Source: Bifidobacterium xylocopae (GTDB taxonomy: Bacteria; Actinomycetota; Actinomycetes; Actinomycetales; Bifidobacteriaceae). Taken from it: a DNA stretch of 64,000 bases. Shown in pieces: positions 1-9,579 of this stretch. The stretch is taken from NCBI RefSeq assembly GCF_003315615.1, contig NZ_PDCH01000007.1, positions 1 through 64,000 on the forward strand, written 5' to 3'. How positions within the stretch are numbered: position 1 is the stretch's first letter; each line of letters starts with the position of its first letter. Made by a program: the position numbers and the translations under genes. The notes beneath the pieces are model-generated. The model had not been told where the DNA came from. It saw only the letters and a program-made list of their open reading frames with translations, and made no database searches.

Positions 1-458
1 CCCAAGCCGTGTCCGTCGTACTGTAATGATCCCTAGCATCCACACGTCAGCCTGACCTGATCCGTGCCTTCCCCCCATCCCCCGCCCCATTCCTCCTGCC
101 ATCCGCTCCCTTCCCCTCGCCCTCCGCCATCTCGGCCCCCCCTCCCTCGACCACCTCGTCCCCCGCCATCCTCTGCTCCCCGATCCCGCCCCCGCCCCGC
201 CCGCCGCCCGCCCCCCCCCCCCCCCCCCCCGGGCGCCCGTTCAGCCTGACGGCGAATGAGCGCCCCCCGTGCTATTCTCTACTCTGTACGCCGAAATCCA
301 TCCTTCGAGCTGTCACGGGTGAGGAGGATTACTACAGCATTCATCCAACCAGGCGTATGAATTCGCGCCATGCCCGCGATGCCCTGTGTCGGTCGGCCCT
401 ACGAAGGGTTGCATGCAGGTGCGCATGGCCAGGCAAGAACCGACAGAAAGGCAATACC
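1..458. other. Gene-free region upstream of rpsB with a C-rich low-complexity tract
   Basis: No credible gene is visible here. From about 64 to 240 the + strand is almost entirely pyrimidine, with many C runs, and contains an uninterrupted run of 20 C at 211-230. The possible reading frame across it would encode only Pro, Arg and Ser and is judged noncoding. A promoter for rpsB must lie between this tract and 458. TATTCT at 273-278 is a possible -10 but has no good -35 partner. The 5' leader of rpsB is therefore probably well over 100 bases. Confidence 0.6.
211..230. repeat. C20 homopolymer run
   Basis: Twenty consecutive C on the + strand within a C-rich tract of about 175 bases upstream of rpsB, the longest homopolymer in the window. 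The other strand would be G-rich and able to fold into quadruplexes. Confidence 0.9.
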
Positions 459-1307
459 ATGGCACAGATCACAATGAGCGAGATGCTCAAGGCCGGCGTC
501 CATTTCGGACACCAGACCCGCCGTTGGAACCCCAAGATGAAGCAGTACATCCTAATGGAGCGCAACGGCATCCACATCATTGACCTCTTCAAGACCCTGG
601 GCTTGATCGACCAGGCATATGAGTTCATCAAGCAGACAGTTGCCCACAATGGCACCATTCTTTTCGTAGGAACCAAGAAGCAGGCCCAGGAGGCGGTCAA
701 GGGCGAGGCGACCCGCGTCGGCATGCCCTATGTGTCGGAGCGCTGGCTGGGCGGTATGCTGACCAATTTCCAGACCATCACCAAGCGGGTGGACCGCCTC
801 AAGGAGCTGGAGGAGATGGACTTCTCCGATGTGCATGGCTCTGGTCTGACCAAGAAGGAGCTCCTCCTCCTGAGCCGTGAGAAGGACAAGCTGGAACGCC
901 AGCTGGGCGGCATCCGCAACATGAACCGTACTCCCTCCGCCCTCTTCGTGGTCGACATCAACAAGGAGGCCTTGGCGGTCGAAGAGGCCCGTAAGCTTCA
1001 GATCCCGGTCGTCGCCTTGGTGGATACCAACACTGATCCCGAGAAGGTCACCTACCCGATTCCGGCCAATGACGATGCCATCAGAGGCGTCAACCTGTTG
1101 ACGACCCTCATGGCCGACGCCGTTGCCGATGGCCTGCTGGAGCGTTCCAACAAGGCCGCCAAGGCGCAGGAGTCGACCGACCAACCCATGGCCGAATGGG
1201 AGAAGGACCTTCTCAAGCAGAAGGACGGGACCGAGCAGGCCAAGTCCGAGCAGGCCGCTGCCCCTGCGGCAGAGGCTGAGGCCCAGGCCAAGCAGGCTGA
1301 GGCCTAG
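459..1307 (+). CDS. rpsB: 30S ribosomal protein S2
   Basis: Ribosomal protein S2 of the small subunit, needed for docking S1 and for translation initiation. The 282-residue product has the family N-terminus, with [15 protein letters not shown] at residues 13-27, and the conserved RWLGGMLTN and GIRNMN segments. The last ~40 residues are rich in Ala, Glu and Lys, an extension common in actinobacteria. The reading frame stays open upstream to 357, but ATG 459 gives the conserved start (MAQIT) and follows a purine-rich stretch (AGAAAGG). It is followed after 66 bases by tsf, the usual rpsB-tsf pair, and is probably co-transcribed with it. Confidence 0.98.
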   Translation: MAQITMSEMLKAGVHFGHQTRRWNPKMKQYILMERNGIHIIDLFKTLGLIDQAYEFIKQTVAHNGTILFVGTKKQAQEAVKGEATRVGMPYVSERWLGGMLTNFQTITKRVDRLKELEEMDFSDVHGSGLTKKELLLLSREKDKLERQLGGIRNMNRTPSALFVVDINKEALAVEEARKLQIPVVALVDTNTDPEKVTYPIPANDDAIRGVNLLTTLMADAVADGLLERSNKAAKAQESTDQPMAEWEKDLLKQKDGTEQAKSEQAAAPAAEAEAQAKQAEA

Positions 1308-1373
1308 GCCGAATAATTGCACCTAGCCGTAGGGCCGGGACAACACGGCCCTACGGAAACCAGAGGAGATAGC

Positions 1374-2222
1374 ATGGCAACAATCACCGCTGCACTCATC
1401 AAGGAGCTGCGCGACCAGACCGGAGCCGGCATGATGGACGTCAAGAAGGCTCTCACTGAAGCCGATGGCGACGTAGATCGCGCCAAGGAAATCATCCGCG
1501 CCAAGGGCATCCAGGCCGCGGGCGCCCGGGAAGGCCGCAAGGCACAGGAGGGTTTGATCGCCTCTACGGTCGTGGACGGCGGCGCCGGACAGGTCGGTTA
1601 CGCAATCGAGCTGAACTCCGAAACCGATTTTGTGGCCAAGACCCCGCAGTTCATCGAGTTCGGCGACGAGGTCATCGCAGATGTCGCGAAGGCCGGCGCT
1701 TCGACGGCTCAGGACGCCGAGTCCGCACCATCCAAGGACGGCACGGTACACGATACCGTCGAGCAGGCCGCCGCACTCTTCCATGAGCATGTCAAGGTCG
1801 GTCAATTCGCCAAGGTTGAGGGGCCGCATGTGGAGATCTATTCCCATCGCAAGTCGGTGGAGATGCCGCCGTCGATCGTGGCCGTCATCGCCACGGACGA
1901 GGCCGGTGCCTCCGTCGCCCACGAAGCGGCTCTGCAGATTTCCGCGATGAGCCCCAAGTGGCTGCGTCGTGAGGATGTGCCCCAGGATGTCGTCGAGTCC
2001 GAACGTCGGGTGGCCACGGAGAAGTCGCAGGCCGAAGGCAAGCCTGAGCAGATCATCCCCAAGATCGTCGAAGGGCGTCTGAACGCCTTCTTCAAGGAGA
2101 GCGTCCTGCTCGAGCAGCAGTACGTCAAGGATCCTTCCAAGACGGTCGGTGACCTGTTCAAGCAGGCTGGCGGCAAGGCCGTTGCGTTCGCCCGCCTTGA
2201 GGTCGGCAAGGACGATGAGTGA
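1374..2222 (+). CDS. tsf: Translation elongation factor Ts
   Basis: EF-Ts, the guanine nucleotide exchange factor that regenerates EF-Tu-GTP in the cytoplasm. The product is 282 residues. An N-terminal UBA-like domain (about 1-55, with ELRDQTGAGMMDVKKAL) is followed by the core domain carrying the TDFV motif at residues 84-87, which inserts into EF-Tu. ATG 1374 is preceded by AGAGGAGAT at a good distance, and the open frame further upstream lacks family similarity. It lies just downstream of rpsB and is followed by a strong hairpin at 2263-2299, so rpsB-tsf probably forms one transcript. Confidence 0.98.
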   Translation: MATITAALIKELRDQTGAGMMDVKKALTEADGDVDRAKEIIRAKGIQAAGAREGRKAQEGLIASTVVDGGAGQVGYAIELNSETDFVAKTPQFIEFGDEVIADVAKAGASTAQDAESAPSKDGTVHDTVEQAAALFHEHVKVGQFAKVEGPHVEIYSHRKSVEMPPSIVAVIATDEAGASVAHEAALQISAMSPKWLRREDVPQDVVESERRVATEKSQAEGKPEQIIPKIVEGRLNAFFKESVLLEQQYVKDPSKTVGDLFKQAGGKAVAFARLEVGKDDE

Positions 2223-2262
2223 TCCGAAAGCCTGATACGGGCCTTGGGGCCTGCATATGACT

Positions 2263-2299
2263 CGAGAGGGCCGTTCCCGACAAGGGTGCGGCCCTCTCG
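2263..2299 (+). terminator. Probable rho-independent terminator after tsf
   Basis: A perfect 10-bp inverted repeat (CGAGAGGGCC at 2263-2272, GGCCCTCTCG at 2290-2299) with a 17-base loop lies 40 bases after the tsf stop. It is followed by a mixed T-rich segment, not a pure T run. It separates rpsB-tsf from pyrH. Confidence 0.6.
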
Positions 2300-2391
2300 T
2301 TATATGTCCCTTGTCGCTCTTCGGCGATAAACTTCAATGCTAGATGGCTGCGCGCAGCAAGCCACCGATTACCAAGCGAGGAAGGCTTTAC

Positions 2392-3150
2392 ATGACCTGC
2401 TCTGAGGCACAAGTCGACCAGCATGAAGGAGTCCGCAGAGTCCTGCTGAAGCTCTCCGGAGAGGCTTTCGGAGGTGGGGCGGTCGGCGTGGACGTCAGGG
2501 TCGTCCAGCGGATCGCCAAGGAGATAGTCGAGGCGGTCGCTACGGGAGTACAGGTGGCCATCGTAGTTGGTGGTGGCAATTTCTTTCGCGGAGCCGAACT
2601 CAGTCAGGCCGGTATTGAGCGCTCCCGCGGTGACTACATGGGCATGCTGGGTACGGTGATGAACTGCCTGGCGCTCCAGGATTTCCTGGAGCAGGCAGGT
2701 CAGGCCACCAGGGTGCAGACCGCCATCACCATGGGCCAGGTGGCTGAACCATATATACCTCTAAAAGCCATACGGCACTTGGAAAAGGGCCGTGTTGTCA
2801 TCTTCGGTGCCGGTGCCGGGCTGCCATACTTCTCAACGGATACGGTCTCAATCCAGCGGGCCCTTGAAATCCACTGCTCCGAAGTTTTGATGGGCAAGAA
2901 CGGGGTTGATGGTGTCTACACCGCGGACCCCGGCAAGGATCCGGATGCCAATATGTTCACCAGACTCAGCTACAAGAGGGCATTGGTCGACAACCTGGCC
3001 GTCATGGATGCTTCCGCCCTTTCGATGGCCCGTGACAATGCCATGCCCATAAGGGTGTTCGGTCTGGAGGACGAGGGCAATGTGACCCGGACCCTTGAAG
3101 GTGAGACATTAGGCACACTGGTGTGCGATCAGGAGTCCGCCACCCGCTGA
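2392..3150 (+). CDS. pyrH: Uridylate kinase (UMP kinase)
   Basis: Phosphorylates UMP to UDP with ATP in pyrimidine nucleotide synthesis. It is a cytoplasmic hexameric enzyme of the amino-acid kinase family. The N-terminus carries [12 protein letters not shown] (about 18-29), followed by the GGGNFFRG glycine-rich loop and the later [13 protein letters not shown] segment, all family hallmarks. Length is 252 residues. ATG 2392 was chosen over an in-frame ATG at 2344 because AGGAAGG lies 7 bases upstream and the extra 16 residues are not family-like. It is followed by frr, the common pyrH-frr-cdsA order. Confidence 0.97.
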   Translation: MTCSEAQVDQHEGVRRVLLKLSGEAFGGGAVGVDVRVVQRIAKEIVEAVATGVQVAIVVGGGNFFRGAELSQAGIERSRGDYMGMLGTVMNCLALQDFLEQAGQATRVQTAITMGQVAEPYIPLKAIRHLEKGRVVIFGAGAGLPYFSTDTVSIQRALEIHCSEVLMGKNGVDGVYTADPGKDPDANMFTRLSYKRALVDNLAVMDASALSMARDNAMPIRVFGLEDEGNVTRTLEGETLGTLVCDQESATR

Positions 3151-3194
3151 AACCGCAGGCTGCACAGAACGTAACGAATAGCTAGGAGCGCATA

Positions 3195-3749
3195 ATGGCA
3201 ACAGTCGTGGATCAGGCCAAGAGCCAGATGGACAAGACGATCGAATCGACGAAGGAGAACTTCTCGGACATACGCACGGGTCGGGCCAACCCCTCACTGC
3301 TCAACGGCATCATGGTGGACTACTATGGGGCTCCAACTCCAATCAAGTCACTTGCTTCGGTTTCCGTACCGGAACCACGTTCACTGGCGGTGACCCCATT
3401 CGATAGCTCTCAGGCGTCGGCTGTCGAGAAAGCCATCCGTGACTCCGATCTTGGGGTCAACCCCAACCGTGACGGCAAGGTCATACGGGTGACCTTGCCC
3501 GAGTTGACCGAGGACCGGCGCAAGGACTACGTCAAAATCGCCAAGACCAAGGCCGAGGACGGCAAAGTAGCCCTGCGCAACATTCGTCGTAAGGCCAAGG
3601 AGTCGATCGAAGCTTCGGTCAAGGATGGTGACCTTGGAGAGGATGAAGGGGAGCGCCTGCAGAAGGACCTTGACGCATTGACGAAGCGTATGAGTGGCGA
3701 AATCGACCAGCTGCTGGAGAGCAAGCAGCAGGAGATCCTCGAGGTCTGA
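3195..3749 (+). CDS. frr: Ribosome recycling factor
   Basis: Together with EF-G it splits post-termination ribosomes. The protein is 184 residues, the standard family length, with an N-terminal helix, the FSDIRTGRANPSLLNGI segment (about 22-38) and the C-terminal helical bundle including VRVTLPELTEDRRKDYVKIAK-like sequence. The start follows AGGAGCGCATA. It lies 44 bases after pyrH and 47 bases before cdsA, consistent with a pyrH-frr-cdsA transcript. Confidence 0.98.
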   Translation: MATVVDQAKSQMDKTIESTKENFSDIRTGRANPSLLNGIMVDYYGAPTPIKSLASVSVPEPRSLAVTPFDSSQASAVEKAIRDSDLGVNPNRDGKVIRVTLPELTEDRRKDYVKIAKTKAEDGKVALRNIRRKAKESIEASVKDGDLGEDEGERLQKDLDALTKRMSGEIDQLLESKQQEILEV

Positions 3750-3796
3750 GTCGTCCACTCAAGCCTATCGACCCTTGACTGGCGGAAAAGGAGACC

Positions 3797-4762
3797 ATGA
3801 AGGATCCGCAGGGGCAGGACGGGCAGGCTGGCCTGACCTCCATCAACACACGTACAGGGCGCAACATGCCGCAGGCCATAGCGACGGGGGCCGCCCTGGT
3901 CATATTGATAGTGCTTTGCCTATTGGCCAGGCCGGACGCCTTCATGTTTCTTATCGTCGTTTTCATGACTCTGGGGCTGTGGGAGCTCAGAGTGGATTTC
4001 GCGACCGCAGGCCTGTACATCCCGGTCGTAGCCCTCTGGCTGGGTTCCGCAGGAACCATGCTTGCCATGTTCTACTGTAAGGACCATCTGGGAGCTATGA
4101 CGGCCGGTGTCCTACTGACAGCGGTTATCGCATCACTCGCTTCCGGCTTCCAGGGGCAGGGGGGGCAGCGCCTGGAACGCGCCGTCCTGGGTAAGACCCG
4201 GCTGTTGCAGGATGGTCAACGTGCAGGCCAGTCACAGCGACATGCCTACAACGGCTATGCGAATATGACGGTAACCCTGCTCACTGTCCTGTACATCACC
4301 TTGTTGGCATGCATGATCGTGCTGCCTACCACATTCGGCGAACATCCGGTGGCGCATGGAGCCATGACGGTCTTCCTGCCGGCGGTGTCGGACATAGGCG
4401 GGCTGTTCTTCGGTGCTTTCCTGGGCAGACATAAGCTCTCCCCGCGCATATCACCCAAAAAATCGGTCGAAGGACTGGCGGGCTCCATGCTGTCGTGCGT
4501 CGTGGCCGCAGGTGTCATCTTCGTCTGCACCTATCCGGTACGGGACCTCGGCCGTACCTGGTGGGTGGCCATCCTGCTGGGGGCCATGGTGGGTGTGACA
4601 GGCACCTTCGGTGATCTGTCCGCCTCTTTGATCAAGCGCGATCTTGGCATCAAGGATATGGGGCACTTCCTCAAAGGCCACGGGGGGGTCCTGGACCGGG
4701 TCGATTCGATTCTGATGTCCGCACCTTTCATCACCCTCCTCCTGTGGTTCACAGGTCTTTGA
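3797..4762 (+). CDS. cdsA: Phosphatidate cytidylyltransferase
   Basis: Makes CDP-diacylglycerol from phosphatidate and CTP in the membrane. This is the precursor for the two CDP-alcohol phosphotransferases elsewhere in the window. The 321-residue protein has several hydrophobic membrane segments and a C-terminal match to the CDS signature: SLIKRDLGIKD followed by HGGVLDR (about 276-299). A hydrophilic Gln/Arg-rich segment at about residues 117-153 interrupts the membrane region. Two runs of seven G (4159-4165 and 4682-4688) lie inside the gene. AAAAGGAGACC precedes the ATG. Gene order frr-cdsA-rlmN is conserved in actinobacteria. Confidence 0.95.
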   Translation: MKDPQGQDGQAGLTSINTRTGRNMPQAIATGAALVILIVLCLLARPDAFMFLIVVFMTLGLWELRVDFATAGLYIPVVALWLGSAGTMLAMFYCKDHLGAMTAGVLLTAVIASLASGFQGQGGQRLERAVLGKTRLLQDGQRAGQSQRHAYNGYANMTVTLLTVLYITLLACMIVLPTTFGEHPVAHGAMTVFLPAVSDIGGLFFGAFLGRHKLSPRISPKKSVEGLAGSMLSCVVAAGVIFVCTYPVRDLGRTWWVAILLGAMVGVTGTFGDLSASLIKRDLGIKDMGHFLKGHGGVLDRVDSILMSAPFITLLLWFTGL

Positions 4763-4811
4763 TGAACGCGTACAGCCGGTGTGGAGGCCATTTGACTGAC
4801 GATGGGAAAGG

Positions 4812-5996
4812 ATGCGAGTGAACGACGCGATGGCAGGTCAGCCAGACAGCGGGATAACTCCAGGGGGTGAGCATGGCGGATTCAGGGATGTGCTGGCTCC
4901 AGGCCATGCAAGGCGAGGTAAACCGCCACTGCATTTCACGGACATGGATGACCGGGCACGCCAGGAGGCTGCAGGTAAGCTTGGGTTACCGAGGTTTCGT
5001 GTCAGCCAGCTGGCCAACCATTATTTCAGCCACCTGAGCATCGATCCTGATACCTTCAGCGACTTTCCATCCGCAAGCCGGCAGGAGGCTGCGGAGAGGT
5101 TCTTCCCGGCCCTGATCACGCCGGTCACCAGCCAGGTGGCTGACCGGGGCATGACCGTCAAGACCCTATGGAAGCTCTTCGACGGTTCGCAAATTGAATC
5201 GGTTCTGATGCGCTACCCCAAGCGTGTCACCTTGTGCATATCGAGCCAGGTGGGTTGCGGCATGGGCTGCCCATTCTGCGCCACCGGACAGCTTGGTCTG
5301 ACCCGTAACATGTCTACAGGTGAGATACTGGAGCAGGTCCGTGCGGCCGCTGTGGCTGTCCGGCAGGGCAGACTGGCGGGAGGTCCCGGGCGTCTGTCGA
5401 ATGTGGTATTTATGGGCATGGGCGAGCCGATGGGCAATTACCGCTCCGTCCTGTCGGCTGTGCGCCAGATCAGTGCTTTGCCCCCGCATGGTTTCGGCAT
5501 TTCGGCGCGCAACATCACGGTTTCCACGGTCGGTGTCGTTCCGGGAATTCGCAAGCTTGCAGGCGAAGGCATCCCGGTACGTCTCGCCGTCTCCCTCCAC
5601 GCACCTTCGGATGCCCTCCGAGATGAGCTGGTCCCCATGAACCGGCGATTCGACACGGAACAGGTCCTTGATGCCGCCCATGACTATTATCTGGCCTCCA
5701 AACGACGGGTCAGCATCGAGTACGCGCTGATGAGGGGAATCAACGACCAGGCCGAGCATGCCCGCCTGTTGGCGAAGCGACTGAACCATTACGGCGATGA
5801 CTGGGCCCATGTCAACCCCATCCCGCTCAATCCGATCGAAGGCTCCCGTTGGACTGCCTCCGAACCGGAGGATGAGCGTCGTTTCCTCGAGATACTGCAT
5901 GCGGCAGGTATCGCGGCCACCTTACGCGATACCAGGGGTTCAGACATCGACGGCGCCTGCGGACAGCTGGCTGCCAAAACGGGGCAGGTCCACTGA
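4812..5996 (+). CDS. rlmN: Radical SAM 23S rRNA (adenine-2503-C2) and tRNA methyltransferase
   Basis: Methylates C2 of A2503 in 23S rRNA and A37 of some tRNAs. The radical SAM cluster motif C-x3-C-x2-C is at Cys149, Cys153 and Cys156 (CGMGCPFC). The MGMGEPMGNY segment follows, and a C-terminal Cys in GACGQLA near residue 386 is the methyl-carrying residue expected in RlmN. Length is about 394 residues, slightly longer than typical because of an N-terminal extension of ~30 residues. GGGAAAGG almost touches ATG 4812, so GTG 4818 (six bases further) is an equally good start. Confidence 0.95.
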   Translation: MRVNDAMAGQPDSGITPGGEHGGFRDVLAPGHARRGKPPLHFTDMDDRARQEAAGKLGLPRFRVSQLANHYFSHLSIDPDTFSDFPSASRQEAAERFFPALITPVTSQVADRGMTVKTLWKLFDGSQIESVLMRYPKRVTLCISSQVGCGMGCPFCATGQLGLTRNMSTGEILEQVRAAAVAVRQGRLAGGPGRLSNVVFMGMGEPMGNYRSVLSAVRQISALPPHGFGISARNITVSTVGVVPGIRKLAGEGIPVRLAVSLHAPSDALRDELVPMNRRFDTEQVLDAAHDYYLASKRRVSIEYALMRGINDQAEHARLLAKRLNHYGDDWAHVNPIPLNPIEGSRWTASEPEDERRFLEILHAAGIAATLRDTRGSDIDGACGQLAAKTGQVH

Positions 5997-6039
5997 GCGG
6001 CATGGATGCACAGGGAAACGTCAGGGCTAGGATGGGAAC

Positions 6040-6951
6040 ATGATGACCTTCGCCTACATACCTTCACCGCCGGTCTCCTCCTTCTCGATCGGTTCCTTCC
6101 CAATTCATTACTATGCATTGACCATGATTGTGGCGATAGTCGCAGCCGCCTGGTTAGGGGGAGCCCGTTGGAAGCGGTTGGGGGGCAACTACGACCAGAT
6201 ACTGGACATTGCCATCTGCGCGGTGCCTGCAGGCATCATCGGAGCCCGTCTGTACCACGTGATCACCACGCCTGAACGGTTTTTTGGTTCACACGGTCGT
6301 TGGGTCGATATCTTCAATCTGCGCCAGGGTGGTCTCGGCATATGGGGAGCTGTCCTACTAGGGGGTCTAGCCGCCTGGGCCTGGTGCCGGCACAAGCACT
6401 ATCCCGCAGCCCTCCTATGCGATGCCATGGCGCCTGCGCTGTTGGTGGCCCAAGCGATAGGACGCATAGGCAACTGGTTCAACCAGGAACTCTACGGTGC
6501 TCCGACCGACCTCCCTTGGGGGCTGAAACTCAACGATGCGGGTACAGCCATGGGGTCACAGGAGCAGTGCTATGACGGTGCGACCTGTCCGACCGGAACA
6601 CTATTCCACCCGACATTCCTTTATGAGATGATATGGGACCTGATAGGGGCGGCCCTGCTGGTATGGATCGGACGCCAATGGTCGGCCAGGCTCAAGGCCG
6701 GCTCTTTGTTCACCATCTATGTCATGTGGTACACGGCAGGCCGTACCTGGATAGAGGCCCTGCGCATCGATTTCGCGCACATGATCCTGGGACTGCGGGT
6801 AAACGTATGGGTTTCGATAGTCGTCTTCATCATGGGGGCGGTGGCCTTCGCCATGGTCAACCGACGTGGCAAGCCTGTGGCCCTCCTGTCCGAGAAGCTG
6901 CGGACCGTCACCGAGATGGAGGAACGTCGGCTGGTCTCTCGCCCCTCATAG
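6040..6951 (+). CDS. lgt: Prolipoprotein diacylglyceryl transferase
   Basis: Transfers diacylglycerol from phosphatidylglycerol to the lipobox cysteine of preprolipoproteins at the membrane. The 303-residue product is strongly hydrophobic with about seven membrane segments. It contains HYYALTMI near the N-terminus and the signature [13 protein letters not shown] (about 146-158), in which the Arg and Asn-Glu residues are essential in the family. It is followed with no gap by rpe, with which it is probably translationally linked. Confidence 0.97.
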   Translation: MMTFAYIPSPPVSSFSIGSFPIHYYALTMIVAIVAAAWLGGARWKRLGGNYDQILDIAICAVPAGIIGARLYHVITTPERFFGSHGRWVDIFNLRQGGLGIWGAVLLGGLAAWAWCRHKHYPAALLCDAMAPALLVAQAIGRIGNWFNQELYGAPTDLPWGLKLNDAGTAMGSQEQCYDGATCPTGTLFHPTFLYEMIWDLIGAALLVWIGRQWSARLKAGSLFTIYVMWYTAGRTWIEALRIDFAHMILGLRVNVWVSIVVFIMGAVAFAMVNRRGKPVALLSEKLRTVTEMEERRLVSRPS

Positions 6952-6961
6952 AATGGTCAAC

Positions 6962-7627
6962 ATGAACATCCAGATAGCACCGAGCATCCTGTCAGCGGAC
7001 TTTGCAAACCTCGAACGTGACCTGAAAGCCATCGGGACGGCGGACATGGTCCACGTGGACGTGATGGATCATCATTTCGTGCCCAATCTGACTTTGGGCG
7101 AGCCGGTGGTGGAGCGCATCTGCCAGGTGAGCGACCTGCCGGTCGACGTCCATCTGATGATTGAGGACCCCGATCGTTGGGCCCCGGAGTTCGCCCGACT
7201 GGGAGCGGCTTCTGTCACCTTCCATATGGGTGCCACCCATGCACCTGTCCGTCTTGCACGCCAGCTGCGCGACATGGGGGTCAAGGCATCATTTGCGGTC
7301 AGGCCGGCCGAGCCTGTAGAGCCGCTGTTTGATATCCTCGACGAATTCGACATGATTCTGATCATGACGGTGGAACCAGGCTTCGGTGGGCAAAGGTTCC
7401 TCTCGAACCAAATGGGCAAGGTCCGTCGTCTGCGCGACAGGATCAAGGAACTTGGCCTGGATACGCACATCCAGGTGGACGGCGGGGTCAGTGCCAAGAC
7501 CGCCCCGATAGTCGCCGAAGCTGGCGCCGACGTCCTGGTGGCCGGTTCGGCAGTCTATGGGGCACCTGATCGCGCCCAGGCCATCGAGGCCATCCGTGGT
7601 GCCGCGCAAGCCGCCGTTCGCTCCTGA
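6962..7627 (+). CDS. rpe: Ribulose-phosphate 3-epimerase
   Basis: Interconverts ribulose-5-phosphate and xylulose-5-phosphate. In a bifidobacterium this feeds the transketolase/transaldolase part of the fructose-6-phosphate shunt (tkt and tal lie at 49-52 kb). The 221-residue TIM-barrel product has [13 protein letters not shown] at the N-terminus, [16 protein letters not shown] with the metal-binding His and Asp, HLMIEDP, and VDGGVS near the C-terminus. There is no clear ribosome site. ATG 6962 (MNIQIAPS) or ATG 6953 could be used, and both lie right behind the lgt stop, suggesting coupled translation. Confidence 0.97.
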   Translation: MNIQIAPSILSADFANLERDLKAIGTADMVHVDVMDHHFVPNLTLGEPVVERICQVSDLPVDVHLMIEDPDRWAPEFARLGAASVTFHMGATHAPVRLARQLRDMGVKASFAVRPAEPVEPLFDILDEFDMILIMTVEPGFGGQRFLSNQMGKVRRLRDRIKELGLDTHIQVDGGVSAKTAPIVAEAGADVLVAGSAVYGAPDRAQAIEAIRGAAQAAVRS

Positions 7628-7673
7628 GCGTGCGCCTATGCACGGCAGTTCCCGAGACGGCAAGGAGCCGGTG

Positions 7674-8291
7674 GTGAGACATCGCATTATCGAGCGTTTG
7701 TCGAGAAGCGCTTACAGTCCGGATCCGAGGGATGTGATCTGGACAATGCCTAATGTCATTTCGTTTTTGCGCATCCTGTCGATACCAGTCATTGCCTATC
7801 TGGTCGCGAAAAGACATTTGATCATCGCCTTGGTCGTTCTCCTGTTCTCAGCCGTCTCAGACGGGGTGGACGGCATCATAGCCCGCCGCTACAACCAGGT
7901 GTCCAAACTTGGGCAGATCCTCGACCCGGTCGCCGACAGACTCCTGATCCTGTGCAGCGTGCTGGCGCTGAGCATCGCTGGTATCCTACCCTGGTGGCTG
8001 CTGTTACTGGTCGGCCTGCGTGATGTTCTGATGGGGCTGCTGGTTCTTGCCCTGGCACAGCATGACTACGGCCCGCTGCCGGTCCACTTCGCCGGCAAGA
8101 CCGGTACAGCAGTACTGATGCTGGCCATACCGGCGCTGATATTCGCCGATGCCTGGCACACACCGTTCTTCCAGTTCATGCATCTGATTGCATTGGGAGC
8201 GGTCATATGGGGAGTGGGACTGTACTGGTTGGCGGGCCTTCTGTATGCTCGACAGGGACTGTGCCTGTTGAAGGCGGAGCGTCAGGCATGA
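7674..8291 (+). CDS. CDP-alcohol phosphatidyltransferase (PgsA2-like)
   Basis: An integral membrane enzyme of the CDP-alcohol phosphatidyltransferase family, which joins a CDP-diacylglycerol lipid moiety to a small alcohol. The full signature is present: DG-x2-AR-x8-G-x3-D-x3-D (starting DGIIARRYNQ, ending ILDPVAD). A GTG start at 7674 is preferred because AAGGAG lies 6 bases upstream. The frame is open back to 7557 inside rpe. Position before DUF881-sbp-DUF881-garA matches mycobacterial pgsA2. The substrate (glycerol phosphate, or cardiolipin-type) cannot be told from sequence. The ATG of the next gene overlaps its stop codon. Confidence 0.88.
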   Translation: MRHRIIERLSRSAYSPDPRDVIWTMPNVISFLRILSIPVIAYLVAKRHLIIALVVLLFSAVSDGVDGIIARRYNQVSKLGQILDPVADRLLILCSVLALSIAGILPWWLLLLVGLRDVLMGLLVLALAQHDYGPLPVHFAGKTGTAVLMLAIPALIFADAWHTPFFQFMHLIALGAVIWGVGLYWLAGLLYARQGLCLLKAERQA

Positions 8292-9241
8292 TTGACCAGA
8301 GCCCGCTACCCGCTTCGTTTCCAGTGCCTCCCGAGCGGGCTCTGATCCACCGAAGGGTGGTCTTCTCAGGCTTGGTCGGGGCCCTTGGCTCCCACAATGT
8401 CCGCGAGGAGGGGGGAAGCGGGATAGCTCCAGGCCGTCGCAGTGTACGAGACGAGTCCCTGCGCCTGATCGATGATCTGACGAACCGGCCCATGGATCCC
8501 TTATTCGAGGACGCCCGGCTTATGCCGCGCCCGACCCGCTCCGCCCTGTCTGTCTGGGCCAGCAGGATTGTCGTCTTCATCATCTGCGCAGCCGTTGGGA
8601 TCGGTGTGACATCAGTTGTCCAGGTCCTTCATAAGGACCCGCGTCAGAAAGTACGGGAGAAGCTGATCTCCCAGATTCAGGAGGTTTCAAGCCGCTCTGA
8701 CACCCTCTCCGGCCAGATCTCCGGTCTCCAAGGGCAGATAGACCATCTCTCAGCGCAGGTTGGGGCGGCCGATGCCAGGCGTTCAGGTTCCGTCGACGAT
8801 ATCCTAAACGGTTCTGCGGCCGTGAGAGGCCCGGGTGTGATTCTGGTGGTGTCTGACCCACTGAACGGCCAGGACAGCAGGGACAAGCCCGGGCAGGTCC
8901 GCGTCGTCACGGACACGGACCTCCAGTGGTTCGTGAGCAGGCTATGGTCGGCCGGTGCAGAGGCCATAGCCATAAATGGCAGACGGATAGGCACGCAGAC
9001 TTCAATACGGTTGGCCGGGCAGACGGTCCTGGTTGGTACCGACTCAGTCCAGAGCCCCTATCGTATAGAGGCCATCGGTGATGCAGGGACCTTGTCCGAC
9101 CAATTCAAGCGGGCTGACCAGCGCGACTATCTGAATGGACTGCGGAAGGCCAGCATCACATTGCAGGTTTCATCCTCACGGGATATTAGACTGAATGCGG
9201 TGGGGGTGCCGGAACTGAGGTATGCGAAGAAGGGCAGGTAA
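8288..9241 (+). CDS. DUF881 membrane-anchored protein (first copy)
   Basis: A bitopic membrane protein of the DUF881 family, whose function is unknown. The 317-residue product has a long polar N-terminal region, one membrane segment at about 92-113, a coiled-coil-like stretch (about 118-150) and a C-terminal DUF881 domain with GPGVILVVSDP and GAEAIAINGRRIG. The ATG overlaps the stop of the preceding gene (ATGA), and the next gene starts 2 bases after its stop, so translation is probably coupled. The DUF881-sbp-DUF881 trio is conserved next to garA in actinobacteria and also near division genes in some Firmicutes. Confidence 0.9.
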   Translation: MIDQSPLPASFPVPPERALIHRRVVFSGLVGALGSHNVREEGGSGIAPGRRSVRDESLRLIDDLTNRPMDPLFEDARLMPRPTRSALSVWASRIVVFIICAAVGIGVTSVVQVLHKDPRQKVREKLISQIQEVSSRSDTLSGQISGLQGQIDHLSAQVGAADARRSGSVDDILNGSAAVRGPGVILVVSDPLNGQDSRDKPGQVRVVTDTDLQWFVSRLWSAGAEAIAINGRRIGTQTSIRLAGQTVLVGTDSVQSPYRIEAIGDAGTLSDQFKRADQRDYLNGLRKASITLQVSSSRDIRLNAVGVPELRYAKKGR

Positions 9242-9243
9242 GC

Positions 9244-9576
9244 ATGGCGGCAATTTTGGGTCTGATCGTCGGCATCATAGCCGGCGTCTTCCTACAGCCG
9301 GACATACCCGTGGCGCTTCAGCCCTACCTGCCCATCATGGTCGTGGCTGCCTTGGACGCCCTCCTGGGCGCCGCCCGCTCCTACTTCGAGCGTTCCTTCT
9401 CAGACCGCGTCTTCGTGGTGTCCTTTTTCTCAAATGTGGTCACGGCCACGCTCCTGGTCTTCCTCGGAAACCAGCTGGGAGTCGGATCCCAGCTGTCCAC
9501 TGCGGTCATCGTGGTTCTGGGCATCCGCATATTCTCCAACGTCTCAGCCTTGCGGCGCTTCATCTTCAAGGGCTGA
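9244..9576 (+). CDS. sbp: Small basic family membrane protein (DUF1290, Sbp-like)
   Basis: A 110-residue, very hydrophobic protein with about three to four membrane segments. It begins MAAILGLIVGIIAGVFL, followed by a conserved LDALLGAARSYFERSFSDRVF segment and a basic end (RRFIFKG). This is the small basic protein family found between two DUF881 genes; its biochemical role is unknown. Two bases separate it from the upstream DUF881 gene and three from the downstream one, indicating one tightly packed operon. Confidence 0.93.
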   Translation: MAAILGLIVGIIAGVFLQPDIPVALQPYLPIMVVAALDALLGAARSYFERSFSDRVFVVSFFSNVVTATLLVFLGNQLGVGSQLSTAVIVVLGIRIFSNVSALRRFIFKG

Positions 9577-9579
9577 CGG

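Noticed and set aside
64-249. Proline/serine-rich small protein reading frame
   Set aside because: It is a by-product of the C-rich tract, with no ribosome site and no natural composition.
552-1922. Long antisense reading frames opposite rpsB and tsf
   Set aside because: Shadow frames of GC-rich coding DNA. The + strand genes are certain and the shadows lack ribosome sites or domain similarity.
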